NCBI RefSeq assembly: GCF_036898095.1
Contig: NC_090759.1
Coordinates: forward strand, 21,326,497 to 21,390,496
Length of the DNA stretch: 64,000 bases
From: Palaemon carinicauda
Lineage: Eukaryota; Arthropoda; Malacostraca; Decapoda; Palaemonidae
Direction: 5' to 3'
The first letter of the stretch is position 1. The number at the start of each line of letters is the position of its first letter. Under the pieces are notes generated by a model that was not told the DNA's origin, searched no databases, and saw only the letters and a program-made list of their open reading frames with translations. A program made the position numbers and the translations under genes. This document shows positions 55,529 through 64,000 of this stretch, piece by piece.

Positions 55529-56071
55529 CAGTAATGCCTCACAACACAAAATTAATTTGTTTTGGAGTGGCTTTCATAAAGGGAATTTTTTGTGTTAAGT
55601 CACATTTCACATGTAAATTGTCTAATTTGTTCCAAACCCTACAAAACACCACATTAAATCTCACAATAAAGCTACAGTATAACCACAATGAAATACTGTA
55701 CAGCCAAGTACATTTGAACCATTCAATATACCTAAACTAACTGTTAATACCTGTAAATTAAGTCTTTATTACAACATATAATAATAAATGGGAAATAATA
55801 CAATACATACAGTACATATACTAAGTATACAGTTCCATATGTACTGTACTATTATAGTCACCCCTTTTATAGACTACAGCTACATTTCCTATTATCTAAA
55901 CCCATTTTTTTCAACACTTTGTGGTGAGTGACTATTAAATTCTCGGCCTGGCTGGCAAATCTTTTCTTAAATTAAAAATTCTTTGTAAAGTGATTCATGA
56001 AAATATTCGCATCTCATTTCGCAGCTTGAAAATTTTGTAAGCAGAGTCTTTCGTGGAGAGAGGTATGACAG
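55529..56071. mobile_element. Mariner/pogo-like MITE, second family
   Basis: The left end CAGTAATGCCTC follows TA (55527-55528); the right end GAGGTATGACAG is followed by TA (56072-56073). The two ends are imperfect complements. The interior is AT-rich and non-coding. The termini resemble the CAGTGATCCCTCG ends of MITEs A-C, so it may use related transposases. Confidence 0.65.
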
Positions 56072-56073
56072 TA

Positions 56074-56560
56074 TTTAATAGGGATTATCCTTTCTGCTAG
56101 TTAGCAGGGGGCTAAGAGGGGTAGCCGGAATAGCCAGCCACCCAGCTCTCACACACATCTGTGTAACCTGGTCACTTTTTACTGCAGGATGTCTTGGGGG
56201 ATAGGTGAAGGAGGGACAATTTGTATAAATACCTCCAGTTTTGTATACGTTAGAAAAAATATATATTACTTCCACATCTGTCATATGATCTGACACTCTT
56301 ACAAACCTTACTTTACAGTATTTGATAGGTATGACTCACCCGTTAAGAGCGTGGATGTCCGGACCAACTGGATGAACTTTGACCTGGGTTTTTCCCGTAC
56401 GTGCTTCGCATCTTAAGAGAGAGAAACCCTGACACCTTGCTAAACTAGACCTGTAAAGCACGGATAGTGGACTGAGCAATTTTGGTGAATATGTGATTTA
56501 GACTGCAATGTCCTCATTGGCCCAAGGGAGCTGTGACTGTTGTTTAGAAGTCTTAGGCTA
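56074..56560 (-). mobile_element. DIRS 3'-terminal fragment, minus orientation
   Basis: The reverse complement of 56080-56400 aligns by eye with the internal complementary region and right repeat of copy 4: TGTCATATGATC at the junction, GAGTCATACCTATC for GAGTCACCCCTATA, CCAGTTGGTCCGGACATCC for CAAGTTGGTGAGGACTTCC. No coding part is attached. The MITE at 55529-56071 interrupts its outer end. Confidence 0.65.
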
Positions 56561-57599
56561 GAGTGTGGTGATGAGGTGTCAGTATCCACATATACCCAAT
56601 ATATATTTATGCCCATATTCTGTTTTGCCTACTGACCAAAATGTTTCTCCTCAGGATATTCCTGTGGTGAAATACTGGGGAATTTACGCCCACATAAATT
56701 AACTTTTTTACCTGTAAACCTTCGTGCACCAACTTCGCACGAGGCCAAGTTACATAACTGAGAAACACACTTACTTAAGAGACATCTGTCGTTTACTATA
56801 CCTTTGATTCAAAACTATATTTCCTGCACTAATTCTTTTGGGGGTGATGCCACATGGGTTCACAAAGACTCAATTAAAAAGTTTGACATATATTTAATAT
56901 TTAAAGTACACAAACAAAAATCAGAGTTACGTTAAAGAGCGAACATTAACATTACCACAAATGAACAAAATTTACGTTACTTGATAAAAAATTAAACAAA
57001 TATCAAACGGGGTTACAGAGTATTCTTATAAGAATATTGCTGCAATGATGCGATGGTTCACGAGGTGATGGTGGCGGTCGGATTCAGGAGAATATCTTCT
57101 AATTACTTGCCTTTTGGAGTTAACTGCTCAAAGAGGCCTAGATTCACCTTTCAACCCTGGAAGAAAACTCAGGAGGAGTATATTGCATAGCACAGTTGTC
57201 AGATCTACAAAATTACAGGGTTACATAACATAAGATCAATTTAAAAGATAAACATCAAGTGCTCTAATCGTAACCCAACATACACAAAAAAAGGGGTTTC
57301 GTCTAGAAGGCAAGTTTAAATTACTGGCATGTGCCCTTACAATAATCAAACAACATATATAATCTCCACAGGAAGAAGTTTGACAACAATGGGATGTTAC
57401 GTCATTTTATCTGATCTAGATGGATAAAATTTGCAAGAAAGTTAGCTTATTACTTTAAATATTATTATACTAATTCATACAAACTCATTGATATAGTTAA
57501 TATAATAAAACTACTTCTGTGGAGTAAAATAATCACATTTTAAACATATATTCATAGAAACTGGGAAATACATTAGAAAACGAACACACGTAAAACTAA
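56561..57599. other. No gene recognised
   Basis: About 1 kb of AT-rich sequence. It lies upstream of a gypsy pol tail on the + strand but is not coding itself. I see no LTR ends. Confidence 0.4.
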
Positions 57600-57820
57600 G
57601 AATACTTTTATTCAAGGGGAATAAATGTCAATTTTTGACAATTCCAATAACTCCAACTAAGGATAACAACAAAACGGGTGAGTGTCCTCGTACTAAGATT
57701 GCCATGTCATCATCAAGTCCAAGTGATCTTGATTTGTGTACTTCCAATCCTAAAAATAAACCACATACGGTAACCAGGTCAGGTCGTGTGAGTAGAACCC
57801 CATTTCATTTGCATTTATAA
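57600..57820 (+). pseudogene. C-terminal tail of a Ty3/gypsy pol gene
   Basis: The frame ends in HTVTRSGRVSRTPFHLHL and a stop at 57818-57820. The TRSGRVSRTP motif is characteristic of the basic C-terminal tail after the integrase in Ty3/gypsy polyproteins. Upstream it is Asn/Thr/Ser/Pro-rich. The integrase core is missing. The 3' flank is interrupted by MITE copy C. Confidence 0.65.
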
Positions 57821-57944
57821 CACCATATTGAGGAAAGGTGCATTTTTCTTTTTCTTGATAGTCTTAGTGTTATTGTTTTCATATACTGTATTGTCATGAG
57901 GATTCTTTAACATAGTTCTGTTTTTCTGAAAGAGGAATGTTGTA

Positions 57945-58026
57945 CAGTGAACCCTCGCTACTTCGCGGTTCGACCATCGCGGATTCACCACTTCGCGGAT
58001 TTTTTCCATAACCCATATATATACAG

Positions 58027-58111
<85 letters not shown>

Positions 58112-58182
58112 CATGTATTTATGTATATATGTAGGTATGTATATGTGTATACATATAAATATATATATATATACACACACAC

Positions 58183-58278
<96 letters not shown>

Positions 58279-58689
58279 AAAGTAGGAAGATGTGATGTAG
58301 TTCTAAGGGAAAAGTATGGGAAATATGTCTGGGTAATAAGCAAAGCTCTACCTCCAGTTTGTTTCTACATTATGATCAGAGATAAATGTAAACAAAACAT
58401 TGGTTGCCATTTTTTATCGTGCTTTTAAGGAAGCATGTTTAGGAAATGCATGATATAAAATCACCTTTAATATTTGTGCCTGTTTTAGTTTAGGGTACTG
58501 TAGTACATGCATTAAGTGTTCTGTACATTAAAGGGTAGTTTGTTAACAGTACTACGTACAAGGGAAGGTTTTAAAAGTCTGAATATACATGTTGAATAAA
58601 TAGGTAAATATGGTGTCACTACTTCGCGGATTTTCACCTATCGCGGCCGCGACTGGAACCTATCTACCGCGATAAACGAGGGTTCACTG
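57945..58689 (+). mobile_element. Pogo/Tigger-like MITE, copy C
   Basis: Terminal inverted repeats CAGTGAACCCTCG and CGAGGGTTCACTG with perfect TA flanks (57943-57944 and 58690-58691). Same orientation as copy B, opposite to copy A. It holds two large TA arrays (58029-58106 and 58195-58276) separated by a GTATGCATGTATTTATG segment that occurs in reverse in copy A. Confidence 0.92.
58029..58276. repeat. Two (TA)n microsatellites inside MITE C
   Basis: Arrays of about 78 and 80 bp at the same internal position as the TA/TG arrays of copy A. Confidence 0.95.
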
Positions 58690-58929
58690 TAACCCTGATA
58701 AACCAATTTTTTAATATTGCAAGATATTACTATTTTTATACTTTGCAACACTGGCGGTCATAAATAATGAAGGATGTAAACAGTATCCAGAAGGGACAAC
58801 CAAAAAGAGAACAGTTAAGTTGTCAAAGTAATATGTATCATCTGTAACAAAGGGACTGTAGATAAGCGAGTATTGTACACAAAGTGTGTACAGTATTTAA
58901 TCTACCTTAAAGCCATGGAAGTGTTTAAG

Positions 58930-60620
58930 TTATGACAGGTATATTGTCCCATTCACCAGCTCTCCCCCTACCCCTGGTCCATCACTCCTCAAATCCTTCA
59001 TTCTTCACCTAGGGGTCAGTGAAGGACATTGCCCTTCAGGCAGAAGTCCAGACCATGTTAGAGAAGGGTGTGTTCCAAGAGGTCGTAGATGGATCCCCAC
59101 ATTCTTCAGTCAATTCTCTCTTGTAGAGAAAGCGTCTGGAGGCTAGAAACCAGTCATAGACCTCTTAGCTGTGAATAAGATTTTTTCCAGACTCCATTCA
59201 AGATGGAGTCTGCAGCCACGATCAGACATGCGATCATACCAGGGAACTTCATAATCATGGTGGACTTGAAAAATGCCTATTTCCACATCACGATCTATGC
59301 TGCATCAAGGAATTACTGTATATAAGATTCTGTCTGCACAACAAAAACTACCAGTTTCGAGTGGTGTGTTTCGGCCTGTCATCAGCACCACATGAGTGTT
59401 CACCTTAAACTCAGCTTTGGCCCACACCAACCCCATCCGTCTCTTCTGTTATCTGGAAGACTGGCTGATACTGGCAGACTGTGGAAACCTTTCTCCTACA
59501 CTTATACATGCTTCTCAAGTTTTGCCACCATCCTGGGGGTCGTAGTAAATCTCGAAGTCATCCTTGCACCCCAAACAGAAACTAGTACATATGGGAATGC
59601 ACATTAATACGCGACTGGGAAAGATCTTAACATCTCAGAGCAAAATTTTAATGTTTAAGGAAGTGCCCCTAACCTCTCTCCTGTGGAATTTGCTTCCAAC
59701 CCATTGGAGGTAATAACTATTGAGACACCTAATGTACTTAGACCACTTAGTCTCCAACAGCGAACTCTGTATATGGTCACTTCAGTGGCAACTGAAGACC
59801 CTATCGTCTCAGTGCAGGGATCATCCGGAAACATGTGTTCCAATAGGATCAGAGCACAAGAAAAACATTGAATGGTGGATGCAAGACTACAACCTTTGCC
59901 AAGGGATAGAATTTCTCTCTCCTTCCCCAGAATTAATGCTCTTCATGGACACATCAAAAGAGGGTGGAGGGGCTCACCTGCAACAGCACATGGCCTCCAA
60001 GCTATGGTCTGATCCTGATGGGTAATACCGCACAAACCTTCTGGAGTTGAAGGCAGCTTTTCTAGCTGTTCAACACTTCCAACATCTCCTTTTAGGTTAC
60101 CACCATAGTGGTATACTGAAAAAGGGAGGTACTTTCTTGCAACTGCTCTATCATCGTCAAGCTGTCGAGAATTTGAGATGGAGGACAATCAAATCTCACT
60201 ATCAGCCTGGTTCATTCTAGGCAAAAGGAACATTTTGACCAACAAACGGATCAGAAATACTCGGATAGTTGGTTCCAAATTGTCTTTGGTTCCTCGGATA
60301 GCAACCAAATTCCTGACTGTGGGGTTCGCTGCTGATAGACCTGTTCGTGACATCTCTACATTATGAACTGCTGGTGCAATGCTTTCCAGAAACAAACCTT
60401 CGGGCAGTGTTCCAAGAAGCCTTCTAACATCCTTGGAATGATGTAGACATCTATGCATTCCTCCCATTTTGCCTAAAACGAAGATTCCTCAACAAATTGA
60501 GATTGTCGTTCAACCTATCAGTTATGTTAATAGCTCCACTATGGCAGTGCACAGAGTGGTAGCCAGACCTTCTACTACTGCTGACGGAGGTTCTGAGGGA
60601 GTTAACCCCCTTGCACAACC
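58930..60620 (+). pseudogene. DIRS copy 6 reverse transcriptase/RNase H
   Basis: Fragments in shifting frames: LQAEVQTMLEKGVFQEVVDG, a 'FRVVCFGLSSAPH' piece that equals 'FKTLCFGLSTAPQ' in copy 1, and RNase H LMLFMDTSKEGGGAHLQQ at about 59935. SAWFILGKRNILTNKR at about 60200 follows, equal to 'ARFIPGKRNVMAHGL'. The YLDD box is not intact (RT reads LFCYLEDWLILAD-like only in mixed frames). More than ten lesions; inactive. Confidence 0.8.
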
Positions 60621-60846
60621 TTCTACGTCAACCACATGCAAAGATATAATATGGGGCAGTCGTATCTCCACGAATTCATACCTGGAGGTTTTCCAGCATC
60701 TCCTCACTCAGAGAGGTTTTTTGGAACCAGTGGCAAAAAGTCCAAATACCCCGGGAATTCATCTATCGCAGTCTATCAGGCGAAGTTTGCAATCTTCAAT
60801 TGTTGGTGTCGTAGAAGGGTGGTGTCTCCCCTCGTAGCCACTATAC
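60621..60846 (+). pseudogene. DIRS copy 6 tyrosine recombinase, 5' part
   Basis: Contains SSIAVYQAKFAIFNCWCRRR, the core-binding domain motif (copy 1: SSVVVYQAKWAVFLKWC). The gene is split by the hAT-like element and resumes at 63536. Confidence 0.85.
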
Positions 60847-61624
60847 CAGTGGTTCCCAACCTTTTTTTCAGGTAACCCCAATCATACACCTCAAGACATG
60901 ACCGCAACCCCACTAGTCTAGTTGTACACTATATGTATTATTATTTATTACTAGTTGTTGGCTGTAAAAGTAAGGGACAGTAGATATCCTTCTATAAGAG
61001 AGGTATTATAAGGTTGGGAAAGACAAAATTAACATCATTAAACTTTATTATAGCATAAATTTTATGGCTTAGTATTCATCAAAAACCCCACTTCTGGAAT
61101 AATAATTTGTCACATTTCACAAAAACAAACTAAAAGTATAAAGGTTTTCTGTTAAATGGTAAACTGATTTTAAAGGGAGCCTTGAGCCTGGATCATGCTG
61201 CTAAGTTTCTCTATTCGTGGTTCAGTCTTAGAAAGTGCTACCCTCAAATCATGTTCAGGTTGCAGTTGATTTCTGTTTTTCGTTTTGATGGCAGTCTGCC
61301 AAGAAGGAGGAGGGGAAGGGCCAAGGAGAGAAGAGGGGGATGGGGGCCAATGAAAGAGAAGAGAAGGGGGACAAGGAAAGAGAATGATGGTTGAGAGAAT
61401 AGGAAAGAGGGATGGGGGACGGAGACAAGGAAAGATGACTAGGAGGAGGGTAGATAGTAAGGAAAGTGAAGGGGCAAGGAACAAGAAGGAGCAGGTGTAG
61501 AAAGGAGGGGAAGGGGTAACAAGGAAAAGAAGTGTACTATATTTGCAAATCGCAGTAGGTAGGACGAAGCAGAAAACGAAAAAATCAATGATATACAGCA
61601 CTCCAAATCTCGCCCAAACAACAA

Positions 61625-62580
61625 CCTCAAAAAACAACCATATACAATACTCCAAATCTCTAAACAACCACCAAAATAACAACCTTAAAAACCAGCGACA
61701 TAAAATCCTTGTGACGGGCCGAGAGAAGGTTGTGACTCAAAGGCAGTATGAAAGCAACTGAGTAACTTTATTATAGAACACACTCCTTTATATACAAAAG
61801 CTCAAAGCAACAAGAAATTTCATGTTAAAAAAACAGACACTGTTACAGAGGAGAAAAGCAGACATGTTTATTCTGGTTTTTTTTTAGTGCGAGGGAAGAG
61901 CGAAGATACAAGCATAATATATATACACAAAATGAACTATGTACGATCGTGTGACACACGGTTGGTACATCCTCCAAATCTCTAAACAACCGCCATAACA
62001 ACAACCTAAAAAAACAGCGACATAAAATCCTCCAAATCTCTAAACAACCACCAAAACAACCTAAAAAACCAGCTACATAAAATCCTCCAAATCTCTAAAC
62101 AACTGCCAAAACAACAACCTAAAAAACCAGCGACATAAAATCCTCCAAATTTCTAAACAACTGCCAAAACAACAACCTCAAAACACTAGGGACATAAATT
62201 CCTCCAAATCTCTAAACAACTACCAAAATAACCTAAAAAAACCAGCGACATAAAATCCTCCAAATCTCTAAACAACTGCCAAAACAACCTAAAAAAACCA
62301 GCGACATAAATTCCTCCAAATCTCTAAACAAATACCAAAACAACCTAAAAAACCAGCGACATAAAATCCTCCAAATCTCTAAACAACTGCCAAAACGACG
62401 ACCTCAAAAAACCAGCGACATAAAATCCTCCAAATCTCTAAACAACTGCCAAAACGACGACCTCAAAAAACCAGCGACATAAAATCCTCCAAATCTCTAA
62501 ACAACTAACAAAACAACCTAAAAAACCAGCGACATAAAATCCTCCAAATCTCTAAACAACCACCAAACTAACGACCTTTT
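61625..62580. repeat. Minisatellite, 55-60 bp unit, inside the hAT-like element
   Basis: About 12 tandem units with AAATCCTCCAAATCTCTAAA, then CAACTGCCAAAACAACCT or CAACTGCCAAAACGACGACC, then AAAAACCAGCGACAT. Units differ by small deletions. The array is interrupted by the solo LTR at 61710-61969. Confidence 0.92.
61710..61969 (-). mobile_element. Solo LTR, 260 bp
   Basis: The sequence begins TGTGACGGGCC and ends GGTTGGTACA, that is TG...CA. It is flanked by TCCT on both sides (61706-61709 and 61970-61973), inside an otherwise regular minisatellite unit, which fixes the boundaries well. On the - strand it has GTATATAAAGGAG (TATA box) followed by AATAAAG, so it is oriented -. No internal retroelement sequence remains, as after LTR-LTR recombination. 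The superfamily is undetermined. Confidence 0.85.
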
Positions 62581-63535
62581 CGACCAAGTAACCAGCTCCG
62601 CAGATGCACCAACTTCACAAGAGCATACAAATAAAATAGCACACCTAATAACACAATAAATGAAATAATAAAAGCAACGCAAACACACAAGAGGTAAATA
62701 AAAAGGAAGAGGAGGAGAAGAAGGGGAGGTGGCAAGGAAATGTCGAAGAGGAGGGGAGGGGGGCGAGGAGGAGAGGAGGGGAGGGGTAAAAAAGAAGCAG
62801 GAGGAGAAGGGGCGTGGAAAGACGGGGAAGGGGGACAGGGAGCAAGGAAAGACGGGGAAGGGGGAAGACGAGCAAGGCAAAGGGAAAGAGGAAAATGTAG
62901 GAGGAGAGGGCATGAAAAGTGGCCCCTCCTCCTTCCCTGGCCACTCTCCTTCTCTTCCCCTTCCCTTACCCATCTCTCTCTTTAAATATGGTGGGGGGTA
63001 CCATGTAGTTTTAGAAGCCTCAATTATGAACACTGTGATAGGCTATCATCCACTGACAGTGTGATGCAATACTTCGTCAGCAAGGGAAATACTCAGTTTC
63101 TATTGTCGGCATGCCACTTTTTCGTGAGTAATTAAGAATTTTAAATAAACAAAGACTGAGCGCAACCTATGCAGCACATTCGAAATCACTATATGGGTAT
63201 AAATGCATCAACTTCCGATATAAGATGAACAAATTGCAAACAGTGTTTCCTGCTGTGGCAGTACAGCTGGAGTGGCTGCCTGGTTGGACGGTGATACTGT
63301 TCACGTATCAAACATGTACCACCATTAAAATTTAGTTTTTTTTTATATATATTTATATATGAATAGATATATAAAAGTCGATAAATGAAAATCCACAAAT
63401 ACGTTTATATATTTTTTTCTTTACTGCGAGTTCTGCCATATTATGAGTTTTTATTTTTATTTTGATATTTTGAGATTTTGGCGACCCCAGGAAAAGCACT
63501 TGGCGACCCCAGGGTTGGGAAACCTGGCACTATAC

Positions 63536-64000
63536 CCTTGATTGTGTATTTTTTATTATACATTATCTTAGAAGAGAATAAACTCTGCTCAGCCTGAGGT
63601 TAGAGGCTATCGCTTGGCCGTAAACTAGAGTTTCAGACTGAAATGAGTACTAGTTTCCTTTTCGACAGAATTGCTAATGCTCATATGGAGCTTTGAGTTA
63701 TCCTTGCCCCAGCCGAAAGTGAGAGCCCCTTCTTAGAACGTGATTAAAGTCCTCTGTTCCCTGAAAGGAGCTCCCTACGAACTGTCGAGTCAAGGGTCAG
63801 ATCCCAACTTGACCCTCAAAACTGTCTTCCTTCTGTCCCTAACCTCTACAAAGAGAGTACAGTAAGTAAATTCCATGGTCTCTCCTACGACATTACCAAT
63901 TCAAGGAGAGGGGGCCAGGTTACTCTGTTTTGTCCCTGATTTTAGTGCTAAGACTTGCAATCCAGGTGTTGCGGACCCTAGGTTTAGGCTCTTCCTGAAT
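63536..64000 (+). pseudogene. DIRS copy 6 tyrosine recombinase, continued, cut by the window edge
   Basis: It resumes after the hAT target duplication. Fragments such as KFHGLSYDITNSR (copy 1: ELHGLSYEVSHSK) and TLFCP (from 'VFRFVP') mark the start of the catalytic domain. Several stops. The HxxR and Tyr segments would lie beyond the window. Confidence 0.75.

Larger units (their letters stand above)
60847..63527. mobile_element. hAT-like non-autonomous element, 2.7 kb
   Basis: The ends are CAGTGGTTCCCAACC and GGTTGGGAAACCTGG, imperfect inverted repeats typical of hAT elements. They are flanked by the perfect 8-bp duplication CACTATAC (60839-60846 and 63528-63535). The repeat GGCGACCCCAGG near the right end is subterminal. 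No hAT transposase was recognised. The interior consists of two purine-rich tracts (about 61295-61540 and 62700-62930), a minisatellite and a solo LTR. It splits the recombinase gene of DIRS copy 6. Confidence 0.9.

Noticed and set aside
61625..62580. Possible CRISPR array or centromeric satellite
   Set aside because: Units of 55-60 bp without separate spacers, bounded by transposon ends. A minisatellite inside a hAT-like element explains it.
1..64000. Integrated DNA virus (for example nimavirus- or parvovirus-like) sequence
   Set aside because: No frame showed viral structural or replication domains. All long frames belong to retrotransposons or the LDLa gene.

Overview
The window looks like nuclear DNA of an arthropod, most likely a decapod crustacean (shrimp, prawn or crab). 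The reasons are small GT/AG-flanked exons separated by very long introns, dense (TA)n and (CT)n microsatellites, and many copies of DIRS-type tyrosine-recombinase (YR) retrotransposons and a non-LTR element of a type I associate with decapods. The species assignment is inference; I could not search a database.

The only clear host gene is on the + strand and spans most of the window. A signal-peptide exon (coding 5361-5415) is followed by three exons that each encode one LDL-receptor class A (LDLa) module: 10927-11055, 20393-20503 and 50403-50519. Every junction is phase 1, so the four exons join in frame. This is the N-terminal part of a secreted or cell-surface protein of the LDL-receptor superfamily. 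The 3' part lies beyond the window or was not recognised. The introns are about 5.5, 9.3 and 29.9 kb and are nearly filled with transposable elements.

Layout: 1-5271 upstream region or intron, with a MITE carrying a 9-bp target duplication (840-1617) and a decayed non-LTR reverse transcriptase (3703-4470). Intron 1 holds a complete, apparently very young Ty3/gypsy element on the - strand (6035-10529): identical 151-bp LTRs, 5-bp target duplication, one open gag-pol frame of 1268 codons, and a primer-binding site that points to self-priming. Intron 2 holds DIRS copy 1 (11254-17669), with inverted terminal repeats and an internal complementary region, and two pogo-like MITEs. Intron 3 holds DIRS copy 2 (21063-30707, a different family, carrying a pogo-like insertion), DIRS copy 3 (31139-39575, carrying a non-LTR insertion), non-LTR and Tc1 fragments (39715-44955) and an internally deleted DIRS copy 4 (44956-50260).

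Downstream of exon 4 are DIRS copy 5 (from about 50615; repeat-rich gag, with a hAT MITE and a SINE-like insertion), another MITE (55529-56071), a minus-strand DIRS 3' end, a gypsy pol tail, a third pogo-like MITE (57945-58689), and DIRS copy 6 (58930 to the window end), split by a 2.7-kb hAT-like element that itself contains a minisatellite and a solo LTR.

I found no rRNA, tRNA or CRISPR array, and no viral or toxin gene. Most open frames in the window are transposon genes or shadows of microsatellites. The strongest candidates for something new are the self-priming gypsy element with its duplicated 3' UTR, the recurrent minisatellite expansion inside DIRS gag genes, and the tandem duplication of the recombinase tyrosine segment in DIRS copy 2.
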